The notes under the pieces: generated by a model
Database searches by the model: none
The model's input: only the letters and a program-made list of their open reading frames with translations
Told to the model about the DNA's origin: nothing
Translations under genes and position numbers: made by a program
Shown: piece by piece, positions 32,334 through 41,858 of the stretch
Layout: every line of letters begins with the position of its first letter
How positions within the stretch are numbered: the first letter of the stretch is position 1
NCBI GenBank assembly: GCA_910585265.1
Contig: CAJUCA010000010.1
Span: 8,250 to 72,249, forward strand
Source of the DNA: an uncultured Oscillospiraceae bacterium
Lineage (GTDB): Bacteria; Bacillota; Clostridia; Oscillospirales; Oscillospiraceae
Direction of reading: 5' to 3'
DNA: 64,000 nt

Positions 32334-34475
32334 ATGACCTACTCCCAATTTAAAAGTACATATTCCGTCCGTCTGAACCCACAACAGGAGGCGGCGGTGC
32401 GTCAGGTGGACGGCCCTGTGCTGCTCCTGGCGGTGCCGGGGAGCGGCAAGACCACGGTTTTGGTCACCCGCCTGGGATACATGATCTACTGCAAGGGCCT
32501 CCGCCCGGAAAACATCCTCACCGTCACCTATACGGTGGCCGCTACCCGCGACATGAAGGCCAGGTTCGTCCGCTTTTTCGGCGGAGATCACGCGGACAAA
32601 CTCACCTTCCGCACCATCAATGGGCTGTGCGCGGTGGTGATCCGCTATTACGCCAAGGTGAAGGGCTCCCAGCCCTTCGCCCTGGCGGACGATGAGGGGC
32701 GGCTGAACGCCGTGATCCGGGATCTGCTGTCCAAAGGCGGGGGAGGGTATCCCTCAGACCAGCAGATCAAAGAGGCCCGCACCCACATCACCTTTTGCAA
32801 AAACATGATGTTCAGCGATGCCGACGTGGAAAATCACAAGGTTGAGGGTATGGATTTCCCCGCCGTCTATAAGGGCTACCAAGCGTTCCTGCTGAAAAAC
32901 CGTCTGATGGATTTTGACGACCAGATGGTGTTCACCTACCGCATTTTCCGGCAGTACCCGGATATCCTGGCCCATTTCCAGCGCCGCTGGCCCTATCTCT
33001 GTGTTGACGAGGCCCAGGACACGTCCAAGATCCAGCATGCCATCCTCCGCCAGCTGGCCGCTCAGTCCCGCAACATCTTCATGGTAGGGGACGAGGATCA
33101 GAGCATCTACGGCTTCCGGGCGGCGTGGCCACAGGCCCTGCTGGAATTTGACCGGGTGTGGCCGGGGGCCAAGGTGCTGATGATGGAGACCAACTACCGC
33201 TCCACCAAGTCCATCGTGGAAGCGGCCGACGCTTTCATCCAATGCAATGAGAGCCGCCGCCCCAAGCATATGCGCACGGACAACACCCAGGGCGTGCCCA
33301 TCAAAATGGTGCCGCTGGCGGATTACAACCGTCAGTACAAGTACCTGCTGAAAATCGCCCAGGACTACAAGGAGCAGACGGCGGTGCTGTACCGCAACAA
33401 TGACAGCGCCCTGCCCCTCATCGACCTGCTGGAACGGGAAGGTGTTCCCTACGCCTGCCGCCAGCGGGAGGGCTTTTTCTTCACCAGCCCCATCGTCCGG
33501 GATATCACCGATATGCTGGAGTTCGCGTTCGATGACTGCAATGCGGAGAAATTCCTCCGCTTCTACTACAAGCTGGACTTGAAGATCAAAAAGCCCATTT
33601 TAGCGGGGATGCTGCGCGGTTTGCACGGGGACGAGACGGTATTTGACCGCCTGCTGGCCAACGAGGGACTGGAGCCCTGGCAGTACGGGAAGATCCGGGC
33701 ATTGCAGACCCACTACTCAAAATTCCCCCAGCTTACCAGCTTCGCCGCCATCCAGCGGCTGGTGAAGTACATGGGCTACGGCGACTATCTGCGAGAGCAG
33801 AAGGCGGACACGACGCGCCTGGACGTGCTGCTATCCTTAGCTAACCAGACCCCGGCCACAGGGCCGTTCCTTCTGCGATTGCAGGAGCTGCGGGACACGA
33901 TAGAAAACCTGGAGCCAGACCCGGCGTGCCCCTTCGTGCTGTCCACCATCCATGCCAGCAAGGGTTTGGAGTACGATAGGGTGATCCTCATTGACGCGGT
34001 GGACGGCACCTTTCCGTCAGACCCATTCCCCCACGACGACGAGGGCCGGGCGGCGCTGGAGGAGGAGCGGAGGTTATTCTACGTGGGCGCCACCAGGGCA
34101 AAGAAATACCTTGAGTTTTTATGCTACGAGAGCCGTTTCGGGGAGCCTATGGCGGCGGGCCGCACCTTTATCGACCAGCTTCTGGGGAAAGAAATCACCG
34201 AACTTAACCAAGAACCCCGCTTCAACCCCCAGCCCAAGCCGAAGAAGGCCAAGGCGAAGCCGTCCTATGAGGGTGGCCCCACCCAAGCCCAGATCGCGGC
34301 ATGGGAAAAGGATTACATGGCTGGCACGGAGGTCATACACAAGCAGTTCGGCCAGGGGTACATCGTGGGGCGGATGGGTAGCATCGCGCTGATCGCCTTT
34401 GATGACTACGGCACGAAGCGGATCGAACTGCCCACCTGTCTGCGCAAGGGCCTGATCAAGCTGTCGGAGCTGTAA
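32334..34475 (+). CDS. UvrD/PcrA-like superfamily 1 helicase
   Basis: 713 residues from ATG 32334 (site GAGGGCAGG). Walker A AVPGSGKTTVLVT, motif II VDEAQDTS, motif III GDEDQSIYGFR, and motif V-VI regions STIHASKGLEYDRVILI and RRLFYVGATRAKKYL are all present. The C-terminal part after 610 is Lys/Pro-rich and ends in a small Tudor-like fold (GQGYIVGRMGSIALIAFDDY). It unwinds DNA; inside an ICE it may help replicate or repair transferred DNA. It is transcribed against its neighbours from its own promoter. Confidence 0.88.
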   Translation: MTYSQFKSTYSVRLNPQQEAAVRQVDGPVLLLAVPGSGKTTVLVTRLGYMIYCKGLRPENILTVTYTVAATRDMKARFVRFFGGDHADKLTFRTINGLCAVVIRYYAKVKGSQPFALADDEGRLNAVIRDLLSKGGGGYPSDQQIKEARTHITFCKNMMFSDADVENHKVEGMDFPAVYKGYQAFLLKNRLMDFDDQMVFTYRIFRQYPDILAHFQRRWPYLCVDEAQDTSKIQHAILRQLAAQSRNIFMVGDEDQSIYGFRAAWPQALLEFDRVWPGAKVLMMETNYRSTKSIVEAADAFIQCNESRRPKHMRTDNTQGVPIKMVPLADYNRQYKYLLKIAQDYKEQTAVLYRNNDSALPLIDLLEREGVPYACRQREGFFFTSPIVRDITDMLEFAFDDCNAEKFLRFYYKLDLKIKKPILAGMLRGLHGDETVFDRLLANEGLEPWQYGKIRALQTHYSKFPQLTSFAAIQRLVKYMGYGDYLREQKADTTRLDVLLSLANQTPATGPFLLRLQELRDTIENLEPDPACPFVLSTIHASKGLEYDRVILIDAVDGTFPSDPFPHDDEGRAALEEERRLFYVGATRAKKYLEFLCYESRFGEPMAAGRTFIDQLLGKEITELNQEPRFNPQPKPKKAKAKPSYEGGPTQAQIAAWEKDYMAGTEVIHKQFGQGYIVGRMGSIALIAFDDYGTKRIELPTCLRKGLIKLSEL

Positions 34476-34476
34476 C

Positions 34477-34821
34477 TCACAGTCCTACGATGGACCAGAT
34501 GTACATCGGCGCGGTGAGGGTAAACACCAGGCAGGCGAACAGGATCACGGGGCCAGTCCACTCGAACTGGTTTCTCTGCTTGTAGTCGAAATATGCCATT
34601 CCCAGTTTACCGAAGAAGGCGATGGCCAGAATCATGTCCAGCGCGGGGAACACCACGTTGTTCACCACGGTTTTGATCTGGCCTGCCGCGTCCTTCCAGG
34701 TCTTTTCCACCACGTCGGCCACGCCGGAGCCGCCGGTGGCGGCAAAGGCCGGGGCGCAGCACAGGGCGCACAGGAACAGGGCCAGCAGAATAGGATAAAT
34801 ACGGATGCGGGACTTTTTCAT
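34477..34821 (-). CDS. Small two-span membrane protein (DUF3852, VirB2-like)
   Basis: 114 residues: cleavable signal (LLALFLCALCCAPAFAATGG), then two membrane segments separated by a short basic loop (YFDYKQRNQFEWTGP). Size and layout match VirB2 pilins. I recall this family as DUF3852. Located directly downstream of the adhesin gene. A channel or pilus subunit role is inferred. Confidence 0.7.
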   Translation of the reverse strand: MKKSRIRIYPILLALFLCALCCAPAFAATGGSGVADVVEKTWKDAAGQIKTVVNNVVFPALDMILAIAFFGKLGMAYFDYKQRNQFEWTGPVILFACLVFTLTAPMYIWSIVGL

Positions 34822-34891
34822 GTGTGTTTTCCTCCTTAAAATGTCGGCGGGCTGTCCAGTGAACGGCCCGCCAATTTTTGTTTCCGGATAC

Positions 34892-37800
34892 TTAATAGCC
34901 GGTCTTGGGCAGGCTGGGCGTCTTACCGTAGACCTTAGTGGTCCAGCGGGTCACCGCCTGGATCCACTTGCCGTTGTACACGCCGCCCACGTCGGCGGTG
35001 TTGGTGAACTGGCTGCCGCCAACGGCCCAGGGCACCACATTGCAGTACACCTGGGGCGCTTCCACCTGCCGGAACCCGGCGGGCACGATCCCGAACACGA
35101 AGGTAAATTCGATGATGTACTCGTTGGCGGCCAGCCCCAGCGCCGTGGGGGAGGCGTCCAGCACGTAATTGCGTGCCGTGGACAGGTTGTCGTACATGGT
35201 GTAATTGGTGCTCCCGCCCAGGTTGGTCCGGTACATCACCTTGTAATTGCCGGGGGCGTTGTAAGTGCCGGTGACGATCTTATCCAGCCGCACGGCCTCC
35301 ACGGGCAGGTTATCCCTCCAGTAGAAGGAGGAGAGGGCGGCGGTAGAGGTGTTGGCGATCTCGCTGAAGGTGTAACGGATGGACTGGCCGGGCATGACCT
35401 CGGCGTACCCCGTCTTTTTGATGGACACGCCGGTGCGGACGGATTTGTTAGTCATAGCGGCCTTGACGATCTGCCCAGCGTGCTCCAGCTCTACCTCGAT
35501 GGGGGTCTTGTCCAGGGTGTAGAAGTCAGCGGCCTTGGACTCCACCACCTTATACCGGCCCAGGGGCAGGGGCCGGGAGGCGGCCACGCCGTTTTTGTCT
35601 GTCCTGACGGTGTCCACCAGATTCCCGGTACGGTACTCATAGATCTCGAACTCGGTATTGGGGATGGGGGTACCCGCGGGCCAGCCGTTCATGGAGTTGT
35701 AGTCGGCGGAGGTCTTGAGGATCTGGATCTGCCCGGTGATGGGGGTGTTCTTCCACTCCACCAGCGTCGTGCCGCCCGACTTCACCACAACAGTCTTGAG
35801 CTGGGTGTCGGGGATGTAGCCGGGGTTGTCCATCTCCCGCAGGTAGTAGCGGCCACCGGCGGTCAGGCCCTCAAAGTAGGCGTAGCCCTGATTGTCAGTG
35901 GTCTCCTGGGTGAGCAGGTTGTGGTCGGCATCGTACAGGAGGAACGTCACGCCGTAGATAGGCTTGCCTGTCACACTGTCGGTCTTATGGATCGTGATGC
36001 CGCACAGGGCCTTGTTTTCCACGGTGATCGTGGTGGTCTTGCCATCCTTCACGGTGAAATAATGGGGCGTGTTGTCCAGCTTGTAGCCCTTGGGGCACCG
36101 GGTCTCCACGGCGTAGTAGCTGCCCGCCTCCAGGGGCAGGTGCACCCGGCCATCGCTGCCGGTGGTGATGGTATCCACCAGGCCACCGTCCATGCGGCGG
36201 ATCTCGAAGGTGACGTTGGGGATGCGCTGGGTGTGGTCATCCGCGTTCACTTTGATGATCTCCACACCGCCCACGGGGGTGTTGTAAACGGTGATCGTCT
36301 GCGTGTCGTTGGCATTTACCTTCACCGTCTGGGTGCGGGTGCCCTCGTCCATGGTATAGCCGTCCAGACACCGGGTTTCCGTGATGACGATGGTACCCAC
36401 CACGCCAGTAAGGCGAATTTCCCCGTTTCGGTCGGTGGTGTACAGCCCCTTGGAGGACAGGTGCCCGTTATCCGCGTCCACGTAGCTACCGTCCGCATAG
36501 GTGAGCTGGAACTCCACCCCGGCCAGCGGCTTTTTCGTGACGGAATCCAGCTTTCGGATGACCAAAGCGCCCTGTTTCTGGTTGTAGAAGCGCAACGTCT
36601 GCGCCCCGCCCACCTTGATCTTGATGGACTTCGGGGTGGTGTCGAGGATGTAGCCCTCCTGCGCGCGGATCTCCCTGGCAACAACTGTGGTTCCGGGTTC
36701 CAGCCCCTCGATCACGATGCGGCCATTTTCGTCGGTTATGAATTCGCCGTTGGAGCTGCCGATCACCGCGCCGCTGGAATCGGTGACGAGGAAGGTAACG
36801 CCCTTGATGGGGGTGGTGGTGCCGGTAACGTATTTCGCGATTACGAGGGTGGTCTCAGGGTCGTTCTCAAAATCCAGGTTGTTGCCGCCAGTGCTGCCGC
36901 TGGTGACGGTATTGGTGCCGTTCTTCAGCGTAATGGTCTGGGGCGTGGTGTTGAGCACGTAACCACTGGGCACTTTCGTCTCCACCACGACCACGGTACT
37001 GTTGGGCAAAAGCCCGGTAACGGTGGCAGTGCCGTCCTTGCCGGTGGTGCAGGTGGCCAGCACGGCCCCATTGCCGTCCTTGATAGCAAAAGACGTGTTG
37101 GGAATGGGCTTCCCGGTGACGGAATCCACCTTTTTGATGGTGAGGGAGCACAGCGGCTCGTTGAGGAACACCAACGTTTGGGTATCCTCCGGGCGCACCA
37201 CCACGGTCTGGGTCTGGGTGGCCTGGTCGATGACATAGCCGGGTGCGGCCTTGACCTCCTTGGCCACCACAGTACCAACGATGCCGGAAATGCGGATCTC
37301 ACCCTTGTCGTCGGTGGTGTACAGGCCGTTGCTGGACAGATGGCCGTTGGCGTTATCGACGTACCCGCCTCCAGCGTAGGTGAGCTGGAACTGAGCGCCG
37401 GAGATCAGCTCGCCGGACACCTTGTCCTTCTTCTGGATGACCAGTTCCCCGGCCTTTTTGTTCCAGAACGTCAGGTTCTGCACCTTTCCGCCTACGATCT
37501 TGATGTCCTGGGGGGTGCCGTCCAAAACGAACCCCTCCACGGTCTTGATCTCGCGGGCGATGACGGTGGTGCCGGGTTCGATACCGTCCAGCACGATTTC
37601 GCCCGCCTTGTCCGTAAAATAAACCCCGTCATCCGGTCCCACCGCCGCGCCGGAGCCGTCCGTCACCTTGAACGCCACACCAGCCAGCGGCTCGTTGGCG
37701 GTGCCCTCGATGTACTTGTGGATGATGAGGGTGGTCCCAGGCTGGTTGTCGAAGGTCAGGCTGTTGGCCACGCCAGAGCGCACTACGATGTTCTTCGGGG

Positions 37801-40800
37801 TCTCGTCAAGGATGTACCCGGAGGGTGCGCGGCTCTCGGACACGATGACAGTGGAATTGGGAGCCAGCCCGGTCACAGTGGCGGTGCCGTCCGTGCCCGT
37901 GGTGTAGCAGCCATTGTTGGGGCCGATGGCCTTGCCCTCGCTGTCCCGGACGTAAAATTCCGCGTTGGCCAGGGGCTTCCGGGTCACGGCGTCCCGCTTC
38001 AAAATAGTGAGGGTACACAGGGGATCATCGTAAAATCTGAGCGTCTGCGTATCGCCAGCATTCACCACCACGGTCTGCGGGGTGGGGTCTGCCCGGTAGT
38101 TGTCCGGGGCCTTGTCCTCAGAAACGATATAGGTGCCGGGGAGGAGCTTGGAGAGGACGATCTGCCCGTTCAGGTCGGTGGTGTAGAGACCGTTGGAGCT
38201 GGTCATCCCCTCGTTGTCGGGGGTCAGCTCGCCGCTGGCGCTCATGATTTTGAACCGTGCGCCGGACAGCGGCTGCTTGGTCACGGAATCATATTTTTCC
38301 ACGACCAATCCGCCCTTCTTCGTGTTGGTGACGATGATGGTCTGCGTATCGCCGCCCGTACCGATCACCACGTTGATGGAGGGCCGGTCGATGACGTATC
38401 CGCCGTCCGGGGCCTTGATCTCATTCAAAATGTACGCGCCGGGGGCCAGGTTGGAGATGCGGATCTCGCCCTGACTGTCAGTGGTGAAAATGCCGTTGGA
38501 GGTCAGGGAAGCCGAACCAATCACACCGTCCAGGCCCACCTCGCAGCCCGCCGCCGTGGTGATGCGGAACTGCGCTCCAGGCAGAACTTCGCCGGTCTGG
38601 CTGTCCCGCTTCTGAACGATCAGCTTACCCTTCGGCTGATTTTTGAATGTGAGGGAAACAGTACGGCCTTCCTTGATCTGGATGGTCTGGCTTTGGGTGT
38701 CCACGATGAACCCAGCGGGGGCTTTCACCTCGGTGACGATGACGCTCTTGCCAGGGGTGAGACCGTCGATGCGCACCTCGCCGTTCTCGTCACTTCTGAA
38801 AATGCCGTTGCTATCCCCGATCAGGGTGCCGTCCGAATAAGTGACCTTAAACTCGGCATTTTGCAGGGTAACAGAGGGATTCGTAGCGCAAACCTTACGA
38901 ATCAACAAACTGCCATCCGGCGAGTTATTGAACCTGACGGTGACCACGCTTTGCTCCCCGCTGTCCGCCAGATAAACCGTCTCAGAGGCTTTCACGATGT
39001 TGTAGCCGTCTGCGGCCTCGACCTCCTCAATGATATATGTTCCGGGGTTGAGGCCGGTCCACATGGCGATGCCGTTCTTCCCGGTCACCTTCTGCCCAAT
39101 GACGGTGCCGCCCGTGCCGGAAGCGCCGCCCAAATACCTGAGCTGGAACGTGCAGCCGGGGAGGGCCTGGTGGGTGACGGAATCGTACTTCTCAACGATC
39201 AGCGCGTTTTTCGGCACATTTTCAAACTGAACAGTATGAGTTTTGCCTGCGGACAGGTAAATTTCCTGCGTATCAGGCTGTTTGATGGTGAAGCCGGGGG
39301 CGGGCTCCAGCTCCTTGATTTTGTACCACCCGGTCTCGGCGTGCTCCAGCACGATCTCGCCGTCCGCGTTGGTGTAGTGGACGCCCAAATCGTTATATTC
39401 GCCGCTCTGCGTGTCATCGCTGCCGCGCCAGATCTGGAACTTCACGTTGGCGATGGGGCTGTGAGTGATGCTGTCCACCTTCAAAATTTTGAGGGTAGGC
39501 TTCTCGATGTTGGTCAGCTCAATGGTGGCCGTCTTGTTGGCCTCCAGATGCACCACATGGAGAGTTTCATCGTGAACGTACCCGTCCTTGGGCTTGACCT
39601 CACGCACAGTATAAGTGCCGGGATTCAGCCCCTCCAGCACGATCAGGCCGTCTTTATCGGTGAGTTTCTGGGTGGAATAGCCGCCGTCCACCTCTTTGAT
39701 CTCGAACAGGACGCCGGACAGCGGCTCACCCGTCTGCGCGTCGACCTTCATGAGCCGCAGGCCGGGCTTGGTGGAGTTCACGAAATCCACCACCACATCC
39801 TCGTCCTTGGATGCCTCGATCCAAACGGTCTTGCGGTTGTTCACATCCAAAATATAGGGCTTCGGCACGTCCGTCTCTGTAACTTCGTAGCAGCCAGAGG
39901 CCATGTCCTTCAGCACGGCCTTGCCGTCCGCGCCCGTTACTACGTCGTTTTCGTAACCGTTGTTGATACCCCGGATGTGGAAAGACGTTCCGGGGATAGG
40001 GTCGCCGGTCTCCGCATCCCGCTTCTGGATGGTCAGGACGCGCTTGTGATGGTTGACTTTGGTGACCACGATGGTCTGTTCGCCCTGGAGATCCTCGGCG
40101 TTCACATGGACGCCCACGGGGGAGGAATCGCAGTCAAAACCGGCAGGCGCGGACACTTCCCTAAATTCGTAGTAGCCCTCCACCACGTTGCTCACGGTGA
40201 TGGTGCCGTCCGCTTTTGTCTCCTCGGTGCCGATGATCTGCCCATCCCGCAGGATGACAAAAACAGCACCAGCCAGGGGGCTGCCGCTCTCGTCCACCTT
40301 CTTCAGTTCGATCTTTACCTTGCTGCTGTTCTCAAAAATGAGGGACACATCATGCTTGCCGTCCCACACGAAGGTCTGCTTCACCTTAGCGGGGTCGGAG
40401 CTGAGGATGTAACCCTTCGGGGGCGTAATTTCCTCTGCGGTGTAACTCCCGTGCGGCAGCTTGGAAAAATCCAAGTCCTCCTTAGAAATATAACCGCCCT
40501 CGCCAGTGGTGTACTCGCCCACAAAACCAGTGCCGGGGTCATCGTCCAGCTTGATGCTGGAAATCCGGATCACCGCCCCGGCGATGCCCACCGTGGGATC
40601 ATCCGCGTCCACTTTCCTGATCGTGCCCTCGCCGACTACGGCCTCGTTGTAAAACGTAAACTCGCTGCTGGCGGAGCTGCCGGGGAGAACGGTCACCACC
40701 TGGGACTCCGTCTGTATGGTGTACCCGTCCGGCACGGCCACCTCGGTGATCTTATACTGGCCCGCCGTGAGGTTATCCGCCGCCTTCGTCAGCGTAAATG

Positions 40801-41788
40801 TGCCGTCCGCGCCGGTGGTTTTCGTGACGGAAAACGTCCCGGAACCGTCCGCGCTCTCCACCTTGAAGTCCACGCCGGGGATAGGCTTATTGGTCCCGGC
40901 CTCCAGCTTTTTCACGGTGAGGCTTACGGGCAGCTCCTCCGTGTTCGGCTCCGGGATGGCGATCAAAAGCCGCTGCATGGGGGTGCCGGACTGGCCCACC
41001 AGCTTCCAGGGCTGGGTCTTGTCCCACTCGTACTCCCAAAGCCGGTATTTGGGGAAGTATTCCGGGTGATCCAGCACCGCGTTGATCCCGGCGGAGATGT
41101 AGTCATAGGCGGAATAGCCGGTGACGCCGCCGTCATTGGAGTCGATGATCGTGTAAATGTCCACGTTGTTCCAGTTGGTGATCCAATAGGTGGAGTTCCA
41201 GGTGTCATGGAACATCTTGAACGCGGCCACCATCTCCGAGGCGGCCTGCTTGACGAAGCCCTCCCGGTCAGTGGTGCAGTCGATGATGATGCCGTGCTCG
41301 TAGTACCACGTCATGGCCTGTCCTACCACGAACCATGCGTCAGACCACAGAGGGCTCCAGGCTTGGAACCCAGCGGCCTTGCCCGCCTCGGTGAAGTTGC
41401 CGTAGGTGCAGGAGTAGATATAGGTGAGCAGGGCCTTCAGCGAGGGGTCAGTCACCTCGGTCTTGTACTTCCACTTCTGGCCGTTGGCCTCGCGGCCCAG
41501 GGTGCCGACCTGATGGGAGCAGAAGGCGCGGGTGGTGCCGTAGCCCGGCACATTCACCTGTTCATCGAAAACGTAGGGCTGTCCATGGGAATTGATCGTC
41601 GCGTTGGCGGAGTAATAGCGCACGGGCTTGCCGCCGGAGTACATATAGTCGCAGTCCTTTTGAGTGATGGTGCTGGGGGCGGTGGACAGCCCCGCCGCGA
41701 ACGCCGACAGGGGCAGGACGCCCATGACGCACACCAGGACCAGAAACAGGGCGGTGACGCGCTTAAAGATGTTGTGTTTCAAAAGCAT
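34892..41788 (-). CDS. Giant thioester/Cna-B repeat adhesin with LPKTG end
   Basis: 2298 residues. A signal peptide (about residues 1-30, ending LPLSAFAA) precedes a thioester-type domain with Cys in AFCSHQVG and Gln in VVGQAMTWYY. I count about nineteen Cna-B (SpaA-like) repeats, each opening with a K-x-D type strand such as LTIQKRDAETGDPIPG and closing F-x-N; Lys, Glu and Asn needed for isopeptide bonds recur. A final domain (residues 2120-2290) resembles DUF11. The sequence ends in SLPKTGY: a sortase motif with no membrane segment or basic tail. ATG 41788 has GAGGAGG. It would bind host or recipient cells and promote mating contact; the sortase is encoded two genes upstream. Confidence 0.85.
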   Translation of the reverse strand: MLLKHNIFKRVTALFLVLVCVMGVLPLSAFAAGLSTAPSTITQKDCDYMYSGGKPVRYYSANATINSHGQPYVFDEQVNVPGYGTTRAFCSHQVGTLGREANGQKWKYKTEVTDPSLKALLTYIYSCTYGNFTEAGKAAGFQAWSPLWSDAWFVVGQAMTWYYEHGIIIDCTTDREGFVKQAASEMVAAFKMFHDTWNSTYWITNWNNVDIYTIIDSNDGGVTGYSAYDYISAGINAVLDHPEYFPKYRLWEYEWDKTQPWKLVGQSGTPMQRLLIAIPEPNTEELPVSLTVKKLEAGTNKPIPGVDFKVESADGSGTFSVTKTTGADGTFTLTKAADNLTAGQYKITEVAVPDGYTIQTESQVVTVLPGSSASSEFTFYNEAVVGEGTIRKVDADDPTVGIAGAVIRISSIKLDDDPGTGFVGEYTTGEGGYISKEDLDFSKLPHGSYTAEEITPPKGYILSSDPAKVKQTFVWDGKHDVSLIFENSSKVKIELKKVDESGSPLAGAVFVILRDGQIIGTEETKADGTITVSNVVEGYYEFREVSAPAGFDCDSSPVGVHVNAEDLQGEQTIVVTKVNHHKRVLTIQKRDAETGDPIPGTSFHIRGINNGYENDVVTGADGKAVLKDMASGCYEVTETDVPKPYILDVNNRKTVWIEASKDEDVVVDFVNSTKPGLRLMKVDAQTGEPLSGVLFEIKEVDGGYSTQKLTDKDGLIVLEGLNPGTYTVREVKPKDGYVHDETLHVVHLEANKTATIELTNIEKPTLKILKVDSITHSPIANVKFQIWRGSDDTQSGEYNDLGVHYTNADGEIVLEHAETGWYKIKELEPAPGFTIKQPDTQEIYLSAGKTHTVQFENVPKNALIVEKYDSVTHQALPGCTFQLRYLGGASGTGGTVIGQKVTGKNGIAMWTGLNPGTYIIEEVEAADGYNIVKASETVYLADSGEQSVVTVRFNNSPDGSLLIRKVCATNPSVTLQNAEFKVTYSDGTLIGDSNGIFRSDENGEVRIDGLTPGKSVIVTEVKAPAGFIVDTQSQTIQIKEGRTVSLTFKNQPKGKLIVQKRDSQTGEVLPGAQFRITTAAGCEVGLDGVIGSASLTSNGIFTTDSQGEIRISNLAPGAYILNEIKAPDGGYVIDRPSINVVIGTGGDTQTIIVTNTKKGGLVVEKYDSVTKQPLSGARFKIMSASGELTPDNEGMTSSNGLYTTDLNGQIVLSKLLPGTYIVSEDKAPDNYRADPTPQTVVVNAGDTQTLRFYDDPLCTLTILKRDAVTRKPLANAEFYVRDSEGKAIGPNNGCYTTGTDGTATVTGLAPNSTVIVSESRAPSGYILDETPKNIVVRSGVANSLTFDNQPGTTLIIHKYIEGTANEPLAGVAFKVTDGSGAAVGPDDGVYFTDKAGEIVLDGIEPGTTVIAREIKTVEGFVLDGTPQDIKIVGGKVQNLTFWNKKAGELVIQKKDKVSGELISGAQFQLTYAGGGYVDNANGHLSSNGLYTTDDKGEIRISGIVGTVVAKEVKAAPGYVIDQATQTQTVVVRPEDTQTLVFLNEPLCSLTIKKVDSVTGKPIPNTSFAIKDGNGAVLATCTTGKDGTATVTGLLPNSTVVVVETKVPSGYVLNTTPQTITLKNGTNTVTSGSTGGNNLDFENDPETTLVIAKYVTGTTTPIKGVTFLVTDSSGAVIGSSNGEFITDENGRIVIEGLEPGTTVVAREIRAQEGYILDTTPKSIKIKVGGAQTLRFYNQKQGALVIRKLDSVTKKPLAGVEFQLTYADGSYVDADNGHLSSKGLYTTDRNGEIRLTGVVGTIVITETRCLDGYTMDEGTRTQTVKVNANDTQTITVYNTPVGGVEIIKVNADDHTQRIPNVTFEIRRMDGGLVDTITTGSDGRVHLPLEAGSYYAVETRCPKGYKLDNTPHYFTVKDGKTTTITVENKALCGITIHKTDSVTGKPIYGVTFLLYDADHNLLTQETTDNQGYAYFEGLTAGGRYYLREMDNPGYIPDTQLKTVVVKSGGTTLVEWKNTPITGQIQILKTSADYNSMNGWPAGTPIPNTEFEIYEYRTGNLVDTVRTDKNGVAASRPLPLGRYKVVESKAADFYTLDKTPIEVELEHAGQIVKAAMTNKSVRTGVSIKKTGYAEVMPGQSIRYTFSEIANTSTAALSSFYWRDNLPVEAVRLDKIVTGTYNAPGNYKVMYRTNLGGSTNYTMYDNLSTARNYVLDASPTALGLAANEYIIEFTFVFGIVPAGFRQVEAPQVYCNVVPWAVGGSQFTNTADVGGVYNGKWIQAVTRWTTKVYGKTPSLPKTGY

Positions 41789-41858
41789 TTCCTCCTCAGA
41801 AAAAGTTAGGGCCAGACCGTTTTGTAGTCTGACCCTTGCCGATTTTGGTGATTTAGGT

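Noticed and set aside
34805..41809. An open frame of 2334 codons on the plus strand, antisense to the adhesin
   Set aside because: It is a shadow of the repeat-rich adhesin: its His/Gly/Val-rich translation repeats with the same period, has no domain and no proper start site. The Cna-B protein on the minus strand explains the sequence.
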